From assembly GCA_001796155.1 (NCBI GenBank), contig MGLU01000001.1:1-14509 (forward strand): DNA of 14,509 bases. The letters are read 5' to 3'. Below are positions 1 to 6,996 of the stretch, piece by piece. The stretch comes from Chlamydiae bacterium RIFCSPHIGHO2_12_FULL_27_8 (lineage in GTDB: Bacteria; Chlamydiota; Chlamydiia; Chlamydiales; SM23-39). How positions within the stretch are numbered: position 1 is the first letter of the stretch; each line of letters starts with the position of its first letter. The notes below the pieces were generated by a model. It ran no database searches, was not told the DNA's origin, and saw nothing but the letters and a program-made list of their open reading frames with translations. The translations under genes were made by a program, and so were the position numbers.

Positions 1-1
1 T

Positions 2-178
2 AACATACCAAGAGCAGAGGCTGGACCTATTACTTATGCAGCATGTATTGTCACCTGCGAAGCAATATCAATTGCCTTAGTCGCCGCATCCGGAGGAGTT
101 CTCACTCCAGCTTTATCCGCTTCTCTCTATGCTTGCACTCAAGCCTGTTGGCCAGCATTTGCAAGCCCAACTCCTTAG
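2..178 (+). CDS. 3' end of a Cys-rich hydrophobic small peptide (5' end outside window)
   Basis: An open frame runs from the left edge to TAG at 176-178 with no start visible, so the gene is cut by the window. The readable 58 residues are Ala/Ser/Thr rich and hydrophobic. They contain five Cys (in CIVTC, YACTQAC contexts), a Gly-Gly turn and a proline-rich end (ASPTP). No enzymatic motif is visible. Its base composition is richer in GC than the downstream genes. It could be a secreted or membrane-active peptide or the tail of a larger secreted protein. The family is not recognised and the function is unknown. The next gene starts 21 bases later on the same strand, so the two may be co-transcribed. 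Confidence 0.5.
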   Translation, partial: NIPRAEAGPITYAACIVTCEAISIALVAASGGVLTPALSASLYACTQACWPAFASPTP

Positions 179-199
179 TGAATTAACAGGAAAAATATT

Positions 200-544
200 A
201 TGGATATTATTGATATGGCAATTAAATTAATTGAAGCAATGTATTTTAATGATAAGTCTCTAGAATCATTGATTCAAACAGAAATAAAACGAGGTGCTAT
301 TTTAGGAAAGGATTTTTCAACAATAGATAAAGATCATTTAAAATCTTATTTTAGAAGTACTATTTTTTTAAAACCATTTGCTGTTAATTTTGCAAAACAT
401 TTTTCAGCAGAAGAAATTTTAACTCTTACTAAAATATATAAGTCAGAAGTTATGCAAAAAATGTTTAATTCGCTGGAGTTATTTATTCCAATTTGTGAAG
501 CAATGACAAAATATGTTGAAAAAATTGCCGCTCAAACTGCTTAA
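200..544 (+). CDS. DUF2059-like helical protein, 114 aa
   Basis: The protein is small and almost entirely helical. Residues about 67-110 (FSAEEILTLTKIYKSEVMQK and onward) follow the pattern of the DUF2059 C-terminal domain: an acidic 'FS/T-EEE-x-L-x-x-IYKS' stretch followed by Q-K-M. DUF2059 proteins are often periplasmic and their role is unknown. Here no signal peptide is visible, so this is a short or cytosolic version. The ATG at 200 is preceded by AGGA about 8 bases upstream, which supports this start. It follows the Cys-rich peptide gene closely and ends at an intrinsic terminator, so the two genes may form one transcript. Family assignment is by pattern only. Confidence 0.6.
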   Translation: MDIIDMAIKLIEAMYFNDKSLESLIQTEIKRGAILGKDFSTIDKDHLKSYFRSTIFLKPFAVNFAKHFSAEEILTLTKIYKSEVMQKMFNSLELFIPICEAMTKYVEKIAAQTA

Positions 545-552
545 TAAAACTT

Positions 553-588
553 GGCAATAAGCAAAATCATTTCTTTATTGCCCTTTTT
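553..588 (+). terminator. Intrinsic terminator after the DUF2059-like gene
   Basis: GGCAATAA (553-560) pairs perfectly with TTATTGCC (575-582) around a 14-base loop, followed by CTTTTT. It lies between convergent genes. The T-run favours the plus direction. In the minus direction only a weak T-rich tail is seen. Confidence 0.7.
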
Positions 589-1228
589 ATCCCAAGAATA
601 GTACAGCTAAATTATTTATCTCCGCAATAGTTCTATTAGAAAATTCACCAAGTTGGGAAGATACATACCAAATTCCATACAAATCCTTGTATTTTTTTGC
701 ATTACTTAATCTTCTTGTAAAAGTAAGTCCTTTATGAAATATCCAAACTTCAGGCCTAACTACTAAACCTATCTCATTTGAATTAGTTATAAATTCAATA
801 GAGCTTTGAATACTTAATTCCAAATATTTTAAAGGCTGAGCAACCACACCGGAAATTGTTATATTTTTATTATCTTTTTTACGCATATTTGTTGATGTAA
901 GAAATTCAACTTCTAATTCTACTCCATCAATTTCTTTAATATATGATTCTGTTGCAGGAATATCTAAATCCTTAAAAATCGGTTTAAATCCCGAATCAAG
1001 CAAATATTGTAACAGTTTTTTATCATCTATATTTGAAATAGTATGTGGAATTAATGAATCAAGATCTCGTGTACCTACCGGATTAATACCACTTTTCTGA
1101 TCTGATAAATAAAGTTTATAAATAATAGGAGCAAAACCCCCGCTGATAATTATATAATTTTTCCAAGGACCTATCGATCTTAAAAAAAATGAAATCATCT
1201 TATCTTCTTTTTCTAAAACTAAACTCAT
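587..1228 (-). CDS. Nucleotidyltransferase-fold protein, probable toxin partner of an AbiEi-like regulator
   Basis: A 213-residue protein with the minimal nucleotidyltransferase signature. A Gly-Gly at residues 30-31 (IISGGFAPIIYKLY) is followed by an acidic pair in GTRDLDSLI (D55, D57). A third acidic candidate lies in GVELEVEF (about 104-108). This is the same architecture as AbiEii-type toxins (type IV TA systems), which transfer nucleotides to RNA or tRNA acceptors. It lies 8 bases downstream of the AbiEi-like gene on the same strand, as expected of a TA operon. No strong Shine-Dalgarno precedes the ATG at 1228, so it is probably translated by coupling. The third catalytic acid is assigned from spacing only, and the substrate cannot be deduced. 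Confidence 0.7.
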   Translation of the reverse strand: MSLVLEKEDKMISFFLRSIGPWKNYIIISGGFAPIIYKLYLSDQKSGINPVGTRDLDSLIPHTISNIDDKKLLQYLLDSGFKPIFKDLDIPATESYIKEIDGVELEVEFLTSTNMRKKDNKNITISGVVAQPLKYLELSIQSSIEFITNSNEIGLVVRPEVWIFHKGLTFTRRLSNAKKYKDLYGIWYVSSQLGEFSNRTIAEINNLAVLFLG

Positions 1229-1236
1229 ATATCTGC

Positions 1237-1956
1237 TTATTTCATAAATGTTTTTAATATTTTATCTCTTTGAAGTATAAATATTGCTTGTTCCTCCCCT
1301 CTTAAAGGAAATTGGCATAGATCTAAATAAGTAAGAAGAATTGGTGAACATAATATATTTTTGTCACAAGGTTTAGAAAATTTATCAAGAATAGTTTTAT
1401 AATATGGCTCAATTAATATTATCTCATATCCTTTTTCTTGCGGCTCTAGTAATAATTTTTTCTCAATTTCTATTCTCAAATCCTTTTCAAGAATATACAA
1501 TTCTATAGTATTCAAATTAGTGTTCTTGTAACCACAAGCTTCAGCAGCACTATGCAATGCTAAAACAACTTTTTTTTCTAATTTATTTTCAATTAAAGTC
1601 TGAAAAACCTTCTCTTTAGTTTGAAAAGGACTACGATATGTCCAAATTTTACATTTTTCAATAATATTATAATTATCTTCCCAACTTTTTAATAAATCCT
1701 TAGAATTGGAAAGATTAAATTTTTTTGATGTTCTAATTCCTATAGTTTGTAAATATCCCTTTAAGGTTAATATCTTAAAAACTCTTTGAACAAGACCAAG
1801 ACTCAAATTACACTCTTTAGCAACTTCTCTTATAGAAAAAAGCTTTTTATTTTTTCCAACAAGTAATAGCCAATACAATATCACTGAAGATTTATCTGCA
1901 TAAATATTACGATCTATATCAGGCTTATTAGATAATATTAAAAATTCACCTTTCAT
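1237..1956 (-). CDS. AbiEi-like (COG4861-type) winged-helix antitoxin/regulator
   Basis: The N-terminal half is a winged helix-turn-helix (SIREVAKECNLSLGLVQRVFK, then LKGYL). The C-terminal half ends with the signature 'L-x-x-Y-L-D-L-x-x-F-P-x-RGEE-x-A' (LTYLDLCQFPLRGEEQAIFI), typical of COG4861-type AbiEi antitoxins. The frame is open to a GTG at 1965. However, an AAGGG sits about 9 bases before ATG 1956 and overlaps that GTG, so the ATG at 1956 (239 aa) is the better start. It is encoded just upstream of a nucleotidyltransferase gene, the expected antitoxin-then-toxin order. A palindrome overlapping the promoter points to autoregulation by its N-terminal wHTH. Confidence 0.75.
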   Translation of the reverse strand: MKGEFLILSNKPDIDRNIYADKSSVILYWLLLVGKNKKLFSIREVAKECNLSLGLVQRVFKILTLKGYLQTIGIRTSKKFNLSNSKDLLKSWEDNYNIIEKCKIWTYRSPFQTKEKVFQTLIENKLEKKVVLALHSAAEACGYKNTNLNTIELYILEKDLRIEIEKKLLLEPQEKGYEIILIEPYYKTILDKFSKPCDKNILCSPILLTYLDLCQFPLRGEEQAIFILQRDKILKTFMK

Positions 1957-1971
1957 GCTGTTCACCCTTAT

Positions 1972-1999
1972 TTACTGTTCATTATATAGTGAACAGTAA
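1972..1999 (-). promoter_or_regulatory. Palindromic operator overlapping the promoter of the AbiEi-like/NTase operon
   Basis: TTACTGTTCA (1972-1981) and TGAACAGTAA (1990-1999) form a perfect 10-bp inverted repeat with an 8-base spacer. The spacer carries TATAAT on the minus strand, a consensus -10 box. A third half-site (CTGTTCA, 1958-1964) lies at the start codons. This matches negative autoregulation by the wHTH antitoxin, although binding is inferred. The rest of 2000-2071 is AT-rich with no gene. Confidence 0.7.
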
Positions 2000-2071
2000 T
2001 TTTTAGTATACAGTTAATTTTAAAATTTTTTTGAATATTATGTTTCTGAATATTAAAGCATTAAGAAAATC

Positions 2072-2098
2072 TCGGACGAAGTGGATACCAATTCGTAC
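2072..2098 (+). repeat. 27-bp direct repeat, copy A
   Basis: Begins TCGGACGAAGTGG and ends CCAATTCGTAC. It matches copy B (3671-3697) at 25 of 27 bases and copy C (12992-13018) at about 20 of 27. In one frame it reads RTKWIPIRTLSLI, related to the recombinase-tail frame of copy C (QPMRTISLIPVR). It directly abuts the stop of the AbiEii pseudogene at 2100. Confidence 0.75.
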
Positions 2099-2099
2099 A

Positions 2100-2990
2100 T
2101 TATCTTTGATTCACTTTAAAATCTCTTCGATCTAAATGCATAATTGTATTTTTATAAAACTCATTGATTAATTGAAAAGCTTGATTATATGAATATTTAA
2201 TTTCGCATTTTTTTAACAGATCATCAAATGAGCTTTTCCAGTCCTCTGGAAATACATTTAAATTATCCGGAATATTATGGGTTTTTCTTCTAAAAAACAC
2301 TTTTGAAATAGATTCTGCTATTAATTTTTTATCAACTAAATCACTTTCAATTAATAACAAAATATCTATTACATCTTTAACCCTGCTATTTATAGCACTT
2401 CTAGGCAAAGTATAAGCATGAATTTTTTCTGCAAATTGCTGTTCAACATTAATTAATTTATATGTAATTGATGGAAAACCCAGATCTTCTAACCACCCTA
2501 TTGATTTTCTATTTTCGATTGGTTTTATAGAAACATCTCCAATCCCTACATCCAAGTTGAAATTTACAAATCTTCTTCCTCCAATTGAAGATTCCACTAA
2601 AAACCTTGCTCCACCATAAATAGGCTGCTCTAATTTTCTTTTAGGTTAGCTCACAATAAACTGAAAAAAATCTTCTAATTCCAGTGAAGAATCCTCTCTT
2701 AAAGCTAACAAAAGAGTTTTATTCTCTTCATCATTTATAAATTGTTTAAAATCACTTATCATTAGATCTAAATCTTTTGTAGCTCTTGCGATATCAAAGC
2801 GTAATTCCATAGCATACCCGCCCTTTAAAAGCCAAGAATGAGTATTACTAGAAAATAATCTCGCTAAAAATCTTTCAAAAGCAACCTTTCTTCTTATTCT
2901 TTCTAAATCTTGATTTAGCTTAGAAGAAACATTTCTTAGTTTTTGTTCTAAACTTTTTCTAAAATCTTCAGGATTTTTATATTTTTTCAT
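2100..2990 (-). pseudogene. abiEii: AbiEii-type nucleotidyltransferase toxin with one in-frame TAA
   Basis: Frame 2990-2649 gives 114 residues and stops at TAA (2646-2648). The same frame resumes at once and runs to 2100, so without that codon the protein would be 296 aa, a normal AbiEii length. Motifs continue across the stop: WLLKGGYAMELR (residues 53-64), TKDLDL (71-76; catalytic D73, D75), then after the stop a YGGARF segment, FNLDVGIGD (144-152) and QQFAEKIHAY. The two parts are therefore one gene with a nonsense codon, not a frameshift. AbiEii adds nucleotides to tRNA acceptor ends or similar substrates. The N-terminal product alone lacks the DVGxGD and C-terminal helical part, so the toxin is probably dead unless the codon is read through. 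Its ATG overlaps the AbiEi stop by four bases (ATGA). Confidence 0.85.
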
Positions 2991-3586
2991 AAAAAATTCT
3001 CTACTCGCTTTTTTAATTTCTGATTGTCATTCAAATAGGGATGATCCAATATTTTATTCTTAGAAATAATTAATCCTTTAGAAACAGAAGCTTCTATTGC
3101 TTGATAAATTAATTCTTTAGAAATAACGTTTTCTTCAATTATATCAATTATAGTTCTTAAAGGCTTAGTGACTTTAACATTTAAATAATATTGAATATCT
3201 TCTTTTAGTAGATTTTTTTTATGAATCTGCAAAATTTCAGGAATTTTAGATCTTCGCTTAAAATTTTCAGGAACAGTCATATGAATTTTTTCAGGCATAA
3301 CATCAGATAAATCATAAAGCATTAAAGCAGTTGAATGAGAAAATACTCCTTGAGGAATATCATGAGAATTTCTGCTCCACAGATACAACCTCATCAAATC
3401 CGGTCTTTCTACTATAGGATAATTTAATAATCTATAAAGCCCTCTTCCTTCTTTATTCCATTTACCTGTTTTGACAAAATATGCATGATTTTTAGAAGAA
3501 ATACCACATTTAATAGCTTGTTTAGCAGTAAAAAAACCTTGTTGATTATCTGCTATTTCAAATAGAGCTTTATTTTCCATTTGCAC
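2987..3586 (-). CDS. abiEi: AbiEi-type antitoxin (type IV TA system)
   Basis: 199 aa. The N-terminal winged helix (residues about 7-55: QGFFTAKQAIKCGIS, then a wing ending GRGLYRL) is the AbiEi_4-type DNA-binding domain. It is followed by the FSHSTAL, HMTVP and TIIDIIEE segments typical of AbiEi antitoxin proteins. AbiEi neutralises AbiEii without direct binding and represses the operon. The start is GTG at 3586 (AAGG 5 bases upstream) or ATG at 3580; both keep the domain. The 4-base ATGA overlap with the toxin gene shows translational coupling. The antitoxin is intact although its toxin partner is interrupted. Confidence 0.85.
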   Translation of the reverse strand: MQMENKALFEIADNQQGFFTAKQAIKCGISSKNHAYFVKTGKWNKEGRGLYRLLNYPIVERPDLMRLYLWSRNSHDIPQGVFSHSTALMLYDLSDVMPEKIHMTVPENFKRRSKIPEILQIHKKNLLKEDIQYYLNVKVTKPLRTIIDIIEENVISKELIYQAIEASVSKGLIISKNKILDHPYLNDNQKLKKRVENFL

Positions 3587-3615
3587 GGATACCTTAATTT
3601 TTAAGGTAATCGTGC
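3583..3615 (-). promoter_or_regulatory. Imperfect 15-bp inverted repeat at the abiEi start, probable AbiEi operator
   Basis: GCACGGATACCTTAA (3583-3597) and TTAAGGTAATCGTGC (3601-3615) match at 13 of 15 positions around a 3-base spacer. The core ACCTTAA/TTAAGGT is perfect. It overlaps the GTG start and the AAGG ribosome-binding site. Known AbiEi proteins bind inverted repeats at their own promoter, so autorepression is the likely role. A folded mRNA would also hide the ribosome-binding site. A weak -10 (TATAAA on the minus strand) lies a few tens of bases upstream. Confidence 0.7.
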
Positions 3616-3670
3616 CATTTTTGAGTTTTTTTTTATAGTTAAATTTTTAATACATTAATAATTAAATACT

Positions 3671-3697
3671 TCGGACGAAGTAGGTACCAATTCGTAC
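3671..3697 (+). repeat. 27-bp direct repeat, copy B
   Basis: Same orientation as copy A and 25/27 identical to it. Immediately downstream the sequence still reads RTISLIPVR, as in copy C, before diverging into a GC-rich CCCGGTCCGGG. With copy A it brackets the AbiE pair. Confidence 0.8.
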
Positions 3698-3752
3698 CAT
3701 TTCGTTAATCCCGGTCCGGGTCCAAAATCACTTCCAATAAAACAGTGCCGGT

Positions 3753-5060
3753 CTATCCTTTAATCAGAGATCGCATCTCTTCAATGAGATAAAGAGGGCA
3801 ATTGAGAACCTCTCCATCCTTTCTTAAATTCATAGGCGAAGTGCGAATGAGCATTTTTGGATGATAAGTATCGCCGTAAACCCTCAGGCTTTTTTTCTTT
3901 GAAGAATTCCCGGATTTAACTTCTAGGGGGTAAATGAAGCCATCTTGTTCTATAATAAAATCGAGTTCTGCCCTACCCTCGCTTGCCCAGTAAAACAAAG
4001 AATAATTACTATGAACAAGTTCTTGTGCGACATAATTTTCAACGAAGGCTCCTCGAAACTCTTGAAAAAGCTCATTTTCATAAAGAAGAGTTTTTGCGGA
4101 TAGCCGGGACATTGCTCCAAGTAAACCTACGTCAACGAGATAAATTTTAAAAGCATTCATGTCTGCATAAGCTGATAAGGGTATTTTGGGAGTGCTAATC
4201 AGAGAAGTCTTATGAATCAAGCCTGCTTCAATAAGCCATTGCAAAGCAACTTCAAATTCTTTCGCTCTCCCTCCTTCGCGAATTGCAGAATAGATAAATT
4301 TTTTATTTTCCTTGGCTAGTTGATTAGGAATCGAACCCCAAACCTGATTGATTTTCATGACATGCTCTTTCGGGGCATGCTTTGCAAAATCTAAGCTGTA
4401 AGCATTCAGAATATCGTTTTGAATTTCCCGTACTTTAGAAACATTTTGCGAATCGATATATTCAGCTACAGCTTCCGGCATTCCCCCTACAAACAAATAC
4501 TCTTTGAAATAGGTCATTAACTTTTCGTGCAAGTTAGGAGGAAGAGGGTCTCTACTTTTCTGTTCTTCGATAAAATCTTTTAATCGAGTCTCTTGTAAAG
4601 CTTCGAGAAATTCTAAAAAACTCAAGGGATATAACTTCAAAAACTGAACCTTTCCGACAGGGAAGCCCTTAACATGAGCCGGCTTCACCCCAAGAAGGGA
4701 ACCGGCTGCTACAATGTGCTGATCAGGAGTGTTTTCACAAAAATATTTAAGACTATTGAGTGCATTTGGACTCTCTTGGATCTCATCGAAAATAAGAAGA
4801 GTCTTTCCCTCTATGATTTCCGCGTTCATTTCGATGGTCAAAGCCTTCAAAATCATTTTAGGGTCTAAGCTTGCGTCAAAAAGCTTGCTAAGTCGAGGAT
4901 TGTCTTCAAAGTTAAGATAAAGGGTATTGGTATACTCCTGCTCGCCAAATTTCTTTAATAGGAACGTCTTACCTACTTGCCTAGCTCCCATGAGGATTAA
5001 AGGCTTTCTTTTAGGCTGACTTTTCCAGGCAATGAGGCTGTTTAAAACTTTTCTTTTCAT
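3753..5060 (-). CDS. AAA_14 ATPase with C-terminal DUF4143 nuclease-like domain
   Basis: 435 aa, a normal length for the family. Walker A is GARQVGKT (25-32). Walker B is LLIFDEIQ (88-95, D92/E93), with a GSLL sensor-like element at 120-123. The C-terminal part (about 200-400) is the DUF4143 domain. It carries AELDFII (D367) and PLEVKSG (E380, K382), a PD-(D/E)XK arrangement. Such ATPases are widespread in symbionts and defence or plasmid contexts, but their biochemical role is not settled. The gene is visibly less AT-rich than its neighbours, which suggests separate acquisition. ATG 5060 is the first start in the frame, with an AAGAT weak ribosome-binding site upstream. Confidence 0.9.
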   Translation of the reverse strand: MKRKVLNSLIAWKSQPKRKPLILMGARQVGKTFLLKKFGEQEYTNTLYLNFEDNPRLSKLFDASLDPKMILKALTIEMNAEIIEGKTLLIFDEIQESPNALNSLKYFCENTPDQHIVAAGSLLGVKPAHVKGFPVGKVQFLKLYPLSFLEFLEALQETRLKDFIEEQKSRDPLPPNLHEKLMTYFKEYLFVGGMPEAVAEYIDSQNVSKVREIQNDILNAYSLDFAKHAPKEHVMKINQVWGSIPNQLAKENKKFIYSAIREGGRAKEFEVALQWLIEAGLIHKTSLISTPKIPLSAYADMNAFKIYLVDVGLLGAMSRLSAKTLLYENELFQEFRGAFVENYVAQELVHSNYSLFYWASEGRAELDFIIEQDGFIYPLEVKSGNSSKKKSLRVYGDTYHPKMLIRTSPMNLRKDGEVLNCPLYLIEEMRSLIKG

Positions 5061-5080
5061 AATTGTATCTTATCATAACC

Positions 5081-5138
5081 TTACATTTATTCGTTCGAAA
5101 AAGTGTTATAGCTTGCATTTATTCGTTCAAAAAAGTGT
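5081..5138. repeat. Duplicated 26-bp element upstream of the ATPase gene
   Basis: Copies at 5081-5106 and 5113-5138 (24/26 identical, period 32 bp) share CATTTATTCGTTC and AAAAAGTGT. Read on the minus strand they precede the ATPase start by 21 to 78 bases, where its promoter must lie. They are candidate iterated regulator-binding sites, but no regulator is identified. Confidence 0.65.
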
Positions 5139-5192
5139 GGAATGTATTATTAAGTAACTAATAACCAAAGTGATAAAAAACTACAAATATAT

Positions 5193-5391
5193 TCAAAAGT
5201 TCTCATGCTTGGCATAATAATGATGTCCGGATGTCCCTCTCGAGTTATGGAGACAAATATTAAATTTATCTTTTACTTCCCTTATGTTTCTGATAGCCAA
5301 GACTCCGCTTACCCATATTATGTATTCATCCTTTGGCAAAATCAATTTTTTCTAATTCCAATAACTGTTCTAAAAATTTATGTTTAATCAA
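5193..5391 (-). pseudogene. Possible small gene remnant in two frames, unrecognised
   Basis: On the minus strand a short frame (5391-5326, TTG start, containing KFLEQLLELEKIDFAKG) ends at a TGA. A second frame continues to TGA at 5193-5195, carrying DEYIIWVSGVLAIRNIREVK and ending HHYYAKHENF. The residue composition is protein-like in both, as if a single gene had suffered a frameshift. No family is recognised and this may be chance. Nothing else is seen in 5139-5441. Confidence 0.2.
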
Positions 5392-5441
5392 TATTCACCC
5401 CTACATTTTTTATATATTCATTTTAGGTTCAAAAAGTCTCC

Positions 5442-6500
5442 TCAATCAATATATTCGAGTAATTTCTCAATCTGTGCAGGAGTTGGCAATTGGCCTTTTA
5501 GCTCTTGAGGAAGTTCTTTAACAATACGATATGAAGCTACATTAATAGGTTTATTACTATCCTTTAATGCATATTCAACAATCATCCTACTTTTTTCTCT
5601 ACACAAAATTATACCAATAGATGGGTTTTCATCTGCAAGTCGTACTGTATCATTGAGAACGGCTAAATAAAATTGCATTTTACCAACATATTCAGGAATA
5701 AATGATCCTTTCTTTAATTCAATCGCTACTAATGATTTGAGTTTGCGATGATATAAAAGAAGATCAATAAAAAACTCCTGACCATCGATTTCTAAACGAT
5801 ATTGAGTGCCAACAAAAGTATAGGCGTTTCCAACTTCCCTTAAAAATATTTCTATATTTTTACTAATAGCTCTTTCAAGTTCTCTTTCACTATGCTCTTC
5901 TCCAATTTCAAGAAAATCAAAAGTATATTCATCCTTAATTGCCAATTTAGCCTCACTTCGAATTTCTTCCGGCAAATTAGCATCAAAATTTTCTTGGCTA
6001 ATAATTGTGCGTTCAAAGGTTTTATTTTCTATATGATTCAAAAGAGTTCTATAACTCCAAGCATTTTTTTTAGACATGCGAATATAAAATTCTCTTTCTA
6101 ATCGATCTTTACATTTAGATAAAATAGCAACATTATGAGACCAACTAATTTCTGCAGACAGTGTCTGCAGTTTTTCATAATCCCTATAAGAAACATATAA
6201 ATCTTTCATAATCCACAAGTTACGAGAAGAAAATCCCCGCACATTTGGAAATAGTTTTCGCAAATCAATGGCAAGTCTTTCAACTACTGAAGTTCCCCAA
6301 GCTGAAGTCAACTGCTTTTCATCAATTATTTTACCTATCTCCCTATATACTTGAATCAATTCAAGATTAATAGCTTTTACAGCTCTTGCCTGAGCCGCTT
6401 TAATCTTATTTGAAATAGACTCAAGAACAGCGGCATAACCATCAGGCTCTATTTCAGAAATTAATGAATTTTTTAATATATCTTTTGTTTTTTCAATCAT
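5442..6500 (-). CDS. DUF1016 (YhcG-type) PD-(D/E)XK nuclease
   Basis: Full-length DUF1016 protein. The N-terminal helical domain (about 30-170, with YREIGKIIDE, WGTSVVERLA and RNLWIMKDLY) is followed by the C-terminal nuclease domain. That domain carries FFIDLLLYHRKLKSLVAIELK, in which the acidic pair and E-x-K match the PD-(D/E)XK active site (D249, E264, K266 counted from the upstream ATG). The frame is open to ATG 6509, but AAGG touches that codon and lies 9 bases before ATG 6500, so 6500 is the better start (352 aa). Its start overlaps the 3' end of a broken ribbon-helix-helix-type gene, giving an antitoxin-effector-like pair. The family is often near restriction or TA genes, and its target is unknown. 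Confidence 0.85.
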   Translation of the reverse strand: MIEKTKDILKNSLISEIEPDGYAAVLESISNKIKAAQARAVKAINLELIQVYREIGKIIDEKQLTSAWGTSVVERLAIDLRKLFPNVRGFSSRNLWIMKDLYVSYRDYEKLQTLSAEISWSHNVAILSKCKDRLEREFYIRMSKKNAWSYRTLLNHIENKTFERTIISQENFDANLPEEIRSEAKLAIKDEYTFDFLEIGEEHSERELERAISKNIEIFLREVGNAYTFVGTQYRLEIDGQEFFIDLLLYHRKLKSLVAIELKKGSFIPEYVGKMQFYLAVLNDTVRLADENPSIGIILCREKSRMIVEYALKDSNKPINVASYRIVKELPQELKGQLPTPAQIEKLLEYID

Positions 6501-6681
6501 TAGATGCATCCTTGATTTCTTTATTAAAAAGTAAACGTATACCTTCGCAAAGCAATGTAGATTTATCGGTTTTTCTTTTTTCTCTTTACCGTTTAATAAA
6601 TAGCTGATTTAACATAGTTTTTTCTTCATCAGTCATGTAAATAGTTGTTTTGACCTTCTAAGATGTTTGAATATTTTTCAT
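6493..6681 (-). pseudogene. Broken small DNA-binding antitoxin gene (RHH/CopG-like), two in-frame stops
   Basis: A 63-codon minus-strand frame starts at ATG 6681 (AGGA 8 bases upstream). It reads MKNIQTS, TAG, KVKTTIYMTDEEKTMLNQLF, IKR, TAA, REKRKTDKSTLLCEGIRLLF and NKEIKDASND. The frame is unbroken apart from TAG (6658-6660) and TAA (6586-6588). A basic strand, the KTTIYMTDEE turn and two helices fit a ribbon-helix-helix regulator. Its stop overlaps the start of the DUF1016 gene (ATGATTGA), the usual layout of an antitoxin/effector operon. The ribosome-binding site, promoter and coupling are preserved while the coding part is killed, which suggests recent inactivation. The RHH assignment is by pattern. 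Confidence 0.75.
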
Positions 6682-6711
6682 TAACATAATCCTAAAAAAT
6701 AATTTATAACA

Positions 6712-6741
6712 AGTATGCTAGCATAATGAAAAAAAAGTCAA
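6712..6741 (-). promoter_or_regulatory. Promoter with 12-bp perfect palindrome for the RHH/DUF1016 unit
   Basis: On the minus strand TTGACT (6736-6741) and CATACT (6712-6717) are 18 bp apart, a plausible -35/-10 pair. TATGCTAGCATA (6714-6725), a perfect palindrome, covers the -10 box, so a dimeric repressor, presumably the now-broken small protein, would block the promoter. Confidence 0.55.
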
Positions 6742-6996
6742 ACCTTCATAACTTTTTAATGTCTTGATGGCACAATGTTTTCGAACAAAATAAAGATAAT
6801 TTTTCTAACAAATAAATCTTCTTTTTCAAAAAAAACTTTCATGACAAATATAAAGCAATCTATTTTAAAAATAATCAGCCAATTTTCAACTTTTCTAAAA
6901 TAAAACATTATAACCTAACATCTATATCAAATTTTTAATTCAAAAAAATAACCTCATTTTGCATAATGCTTGTCAATAAATGAGGAATTCATAAAA
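6742..6996. other. AT-rich intergenic stretch without a gene
   Basis: No coding frame with protein-like content is seen. The only candidate signals are TTCAAC (6885-6890) and TATAAC (6909-6914), 18 bp apart, a weak possible promoter for the plus-strand gene that follows, and GAGGA (6982-6986), its ribosome-binding site. Confidence 0.3.

Noticed and set aside
3583..3650. The 15-bp inverted repeat followed by T-runs read as a plus-strand terminator
   Set aside because: No plus-strand gene precedes it, while it sits exactly on the abiEi start and ribosome-binding site, where an operator is expected.
4674..4920. Two short plus-strand frames inside the ATPase gene
   Set aside because: They are antisense shadows of the AAA_14/DUF4143 coding region.
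5205..5521. Two short plus-strand frames between the ATPase and DUF1016 genes
   Set aside because: They have no ribosome-binding site, overlap the DUF1016 3' end, and carry no protein-like pattern; minus-strand remnants are slightly more convincing.
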